Assembly (NCBI GenBank): GCA_001953115.1
Contig: LSSL01001319.1
Location: 1-18,511 of the forward strand
Direction: 5' to 3'
DNA from: Smittium mucronatum
Taxonomy: Eukaryota > Kickxellomycota > Harpellomycetes > Harpellales > Legeriomycetaceae
DNA length: 18,511 nucleotides
The notes under the pieces were generated by a model. The model did no database searches. It was not told the origin of the DNA and was given only the letters and a program-made list of their open reading frames with translations. Position 1 is the stretch's first letter. Every line of letters starts with the position of its first letter. The position numbers were made by a program, and so were the translations under genes. This document shows, piece by piece, positions 16,949-18,511 of this stretch.

Positions 16949-18476
16949 CTATTGTTCAGTAGGCAGGACCTTGTAAGGATTAAGAATTCCATTGGGATCA
17001 AAGGCATGCTTGATCTTGTGCATGGCAGCGACCATTTCAGGCGATTTGGAGAAATGCAAGAATTCAGGCTTGATGGACCCGAGCCCGTGTTCAGCGGATA
17101 TGGACCCGTGGTGGCCAGCAGCATACTCGAAAATGCTCGTCTCAAAGATATGTGTCGTTTCGGCATTGTAGCGGTCAACAACGACATTAAGGTGAAGGTT
17201 GCCGTCGCCGAGATGCCCGAACCCCGTAACGTACCGCAAGTGAGGCGCGTCGGGACTCGATGAAAATCGGCGGTTGATTTCGAGATCTGCAAATTTACGT
17301 CGCATTTCGAGTACTGCATCTTCCATGTAAGCTACTGGGATTGAGATGTCAAATGTCAAGGTTTGGCCAAACTTGTTGTGCGAGTAAATCATTGATTCGC
17401 GGAGATGCCACATTTTCTCAGCCTAGAATCCATTTATTTATTTAGCAAAGACTGAAGGAAAGAGGGTGGGTGAATAGAAAAAATGGCATTTGTATTTTAC
17501 CTTGCCTCCCTGGAGAAGGATTCCATCGCCAATAGTCCCAGAATCTTGTAAATCGTTAAATAAATTTTCGAATTTCTAAGGAACGGGAAAATAAAATGTT
17601 TAAAAATTAAGAAGCGTGAAATACAAAGTAACTATTTGTTACCTGTTCGTCGTGAGCGGAATTAGAGCCACCGATTTCAATCAAAATGTAATAATCGAAT
17701 TCGAGGCTTAGTGGATCAGCCATTGAGTGGCTAAACAATGAGAATTCCATACTCTGCCTGTCCCAAAACTCGAATGCTTAAATTGGCAAAAAAAAAAAAA
17801 AAGATGATTGATTTAATAATTATTTTTTTTGGATAATAAAATTAAAAGAGGGTTGTGAGGAAGAATGAGAAACCTGATAGAACTTCGGATAAGTGGTGTT
17901 TAGTTTTTCTGAACGCTTTCAGGACGTTAGAGTAAGAGTTCACTCCAAACAAGGCCAAGTTGAGACTCTATTATTTCATGTATGTGTATTTTAATTGATG
18001 AGCAATATGATTGCAAAAAAAAATTTTTTTTTTTAAGAAAAAATTGTGTATATATTGTATTTTATCATCCTAAAAAGTGGAATTAATGGAGTTTACCTTT
18101 GGCTTTTGGGGGACAACGATAGAGACACCAGTTACTACGCCTAAAGTTCCTTCAGCACCAATAAATATTTGTTTAATGTCGTAGCCAGTACTGTCCTTCC
18201 TAAGAGTAGACAGATTGTTCAGGACGGTTCCATCTGCTAACACCTATATTCCCGCAAAAAAAAAAAAAAAGAATGGTAATTCATAATGTATTCCAAGAGA
18301 GAAGAGGGCGGGGGAAGGGAGAAAGTGTGATTTTTTATTGTAATTTGATGATTGAAAAAAAAAAAATTAAAAAAAAACTTACCACTTCAAGGCCGAGAAC
18401 TGAACCGTGTAGGGATCCGTATCTCAAGTACCTGATTCCACCGGCATTAGTCGAAACGTTTCCGCCGATATGACAA
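16949..18476 (-). CDS. D2HGDH: D-2-hydroxyglutarate dehydrogenase, C-terminal 338 residues, six exons
   Basis: This FAD enzyme oxidises D-2-hydroxyglutarate to 2-oxoglutarate in mitochondria and passes electrons to the respiratory chain through ETF. Exons in sense order: 18476-18383, 18243-18097, 17967-17874, 17776-17643, 17575-17501 and 17422-16949, with TAG at 16951-16949. All junctions keep frame, and introns are GT-AG. The first exon has the FAD-binding core ([28 protein letters not shown]), followed by [20 protein letters not shown] and [17 protein letters not shown]. The last exon has [11 protein letters not shown] and SAEHGLG. The two His (codons 17215-17213 and 17194-17192) and Glu (17092-17090) match the metal-binding set of the human enzyme, and the next His its catalytic base. 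The C-terminus [13 protein letters not shown] is typical. The N-terminal part, with any targeting signal and the promoter, is outside. The yeast DLD2/DLD3 group is closely related, so D-lactate use cannot be excluded. Confidence 0.93.
17423..18382 (-). other. Five spliceosomal introns of D2HGDH
   Basis: Introns on the minus strand: 18382-18244 (139 bp, donor GTAAGT), 18096-17968 (129 bp, GTAAAC), 17873-17777 (97 bp, GTTTCT), 17642-17576 (67 bp, GTAACA) and 17500-17423 (78 bp, GTAAAA). Every acceptor is AG: four are TAG and the third is AAG. The reading frame is restored at each junction and the joined residues match conserved D2HGDH blocks. The introns are much more A+T-rich than the exons, and several have sense-strand T runs of 10 or more. 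A further acceptor TAG at 18479-18477 shows that another intron runs off the right edge. Confidence 0.9.
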
Positions 18477-18511
18477 CTAAAAATCGCATTTTTTTAAAAA
18501 AAAAAAAAAAA

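Noticed and set aside
16939..17319. Long alternative frames over the last D2HGDH exon, on both strands (also 16952-17263 plus)
   Set aside because: They are shadows of the 17422-16949 exon, whose frame carries all conserved motifs; the higher G+C of the exon leaves other frames open.
18273..18473. Plus-strand reading frame of 66 codons at the right end
   Set aside because: It runs antisense through an intron and into an exon of D2HGDH, and has a Lys-rich low-complexity translation from the A run.

Overview
The window looks like a piece of a very A+T-rich nuclear eukaryotic genome. The only host gene that can be named is a D-2-hydroxyglutarate dehydrogenase on the minus strand at the right end. 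It is split by five short GT-AG introns (67-139 bp) whose sense strands carry long T tracts, and its 5' part lies beyond the window. Spliceosomal introns, a mitochondrial-type flavoenzyme and three classes of eukaryotic transposon exclude a prokaryote. Small introns and low gene density would fit an early-diverging fungus or a compact protist or animal genome, but the sequence does not settle the lineage.

Layout. (1) 1-5463, minus strand: a decayed Ty3/gypsy (Metaviridae-type) retrotransposon, read from high to low coordinates. It has a candidate primer-binding site at 5445-5462, a leader carrying a 168-bp tandem repeat (4969-5420), gag with a zinc knuckle (3786-4865), then protease, reverse transcriptase, RNase H and integrase (525-3811). 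A polypurine tract lies at 501-511, followed by a more G+C-rich block (1-499) in the position of the 3' LTR. Nine in-frame stops and four frame changes inactivate it. No matching LTR pair is visible. (2) 5556-5759, minus: a possible fragment of a Tc1/mariner-like transposase. (3) 7788-9105, plus: a badly decayed coding region that I read as a Mutator-like (MULE) transposase, from the spacing of its two aspartates and its PSTNN-type motif; the predicted catalytic glutamate codon is TAA. (4) About 9560-11283, plus: a recognisable IS630/Tc1-type DNA transposon with terminal inverted repeats of about 130 bp and a transposase pseudogene (10186-11087). Each end carries two direct repeats 41-42 bp apart, and the first catalytic Asp is Asn. 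(5) 12527-12733: a small unrecognised ORF, less A+T-rich than its surroundings, with a signal-peptide-like start. (6) 12841-16948: gene-empty A+T-rich DNA with homopolymer runs, microsatellites and one diverged 89-bp tandem duplication. (7) 16949-18476, minus: the D2HGDH gene.

Overall this is a transposon graveyard beside a metabolic gene. The transposons share no visible function with the gene, and all copies seen here are non-autonomous or dead. No CRISPR array, rRNA or tRNA gene was found. Frame, splice and motif assignments were made by eye; homology statements rest on recognised family motifs, not on searches.
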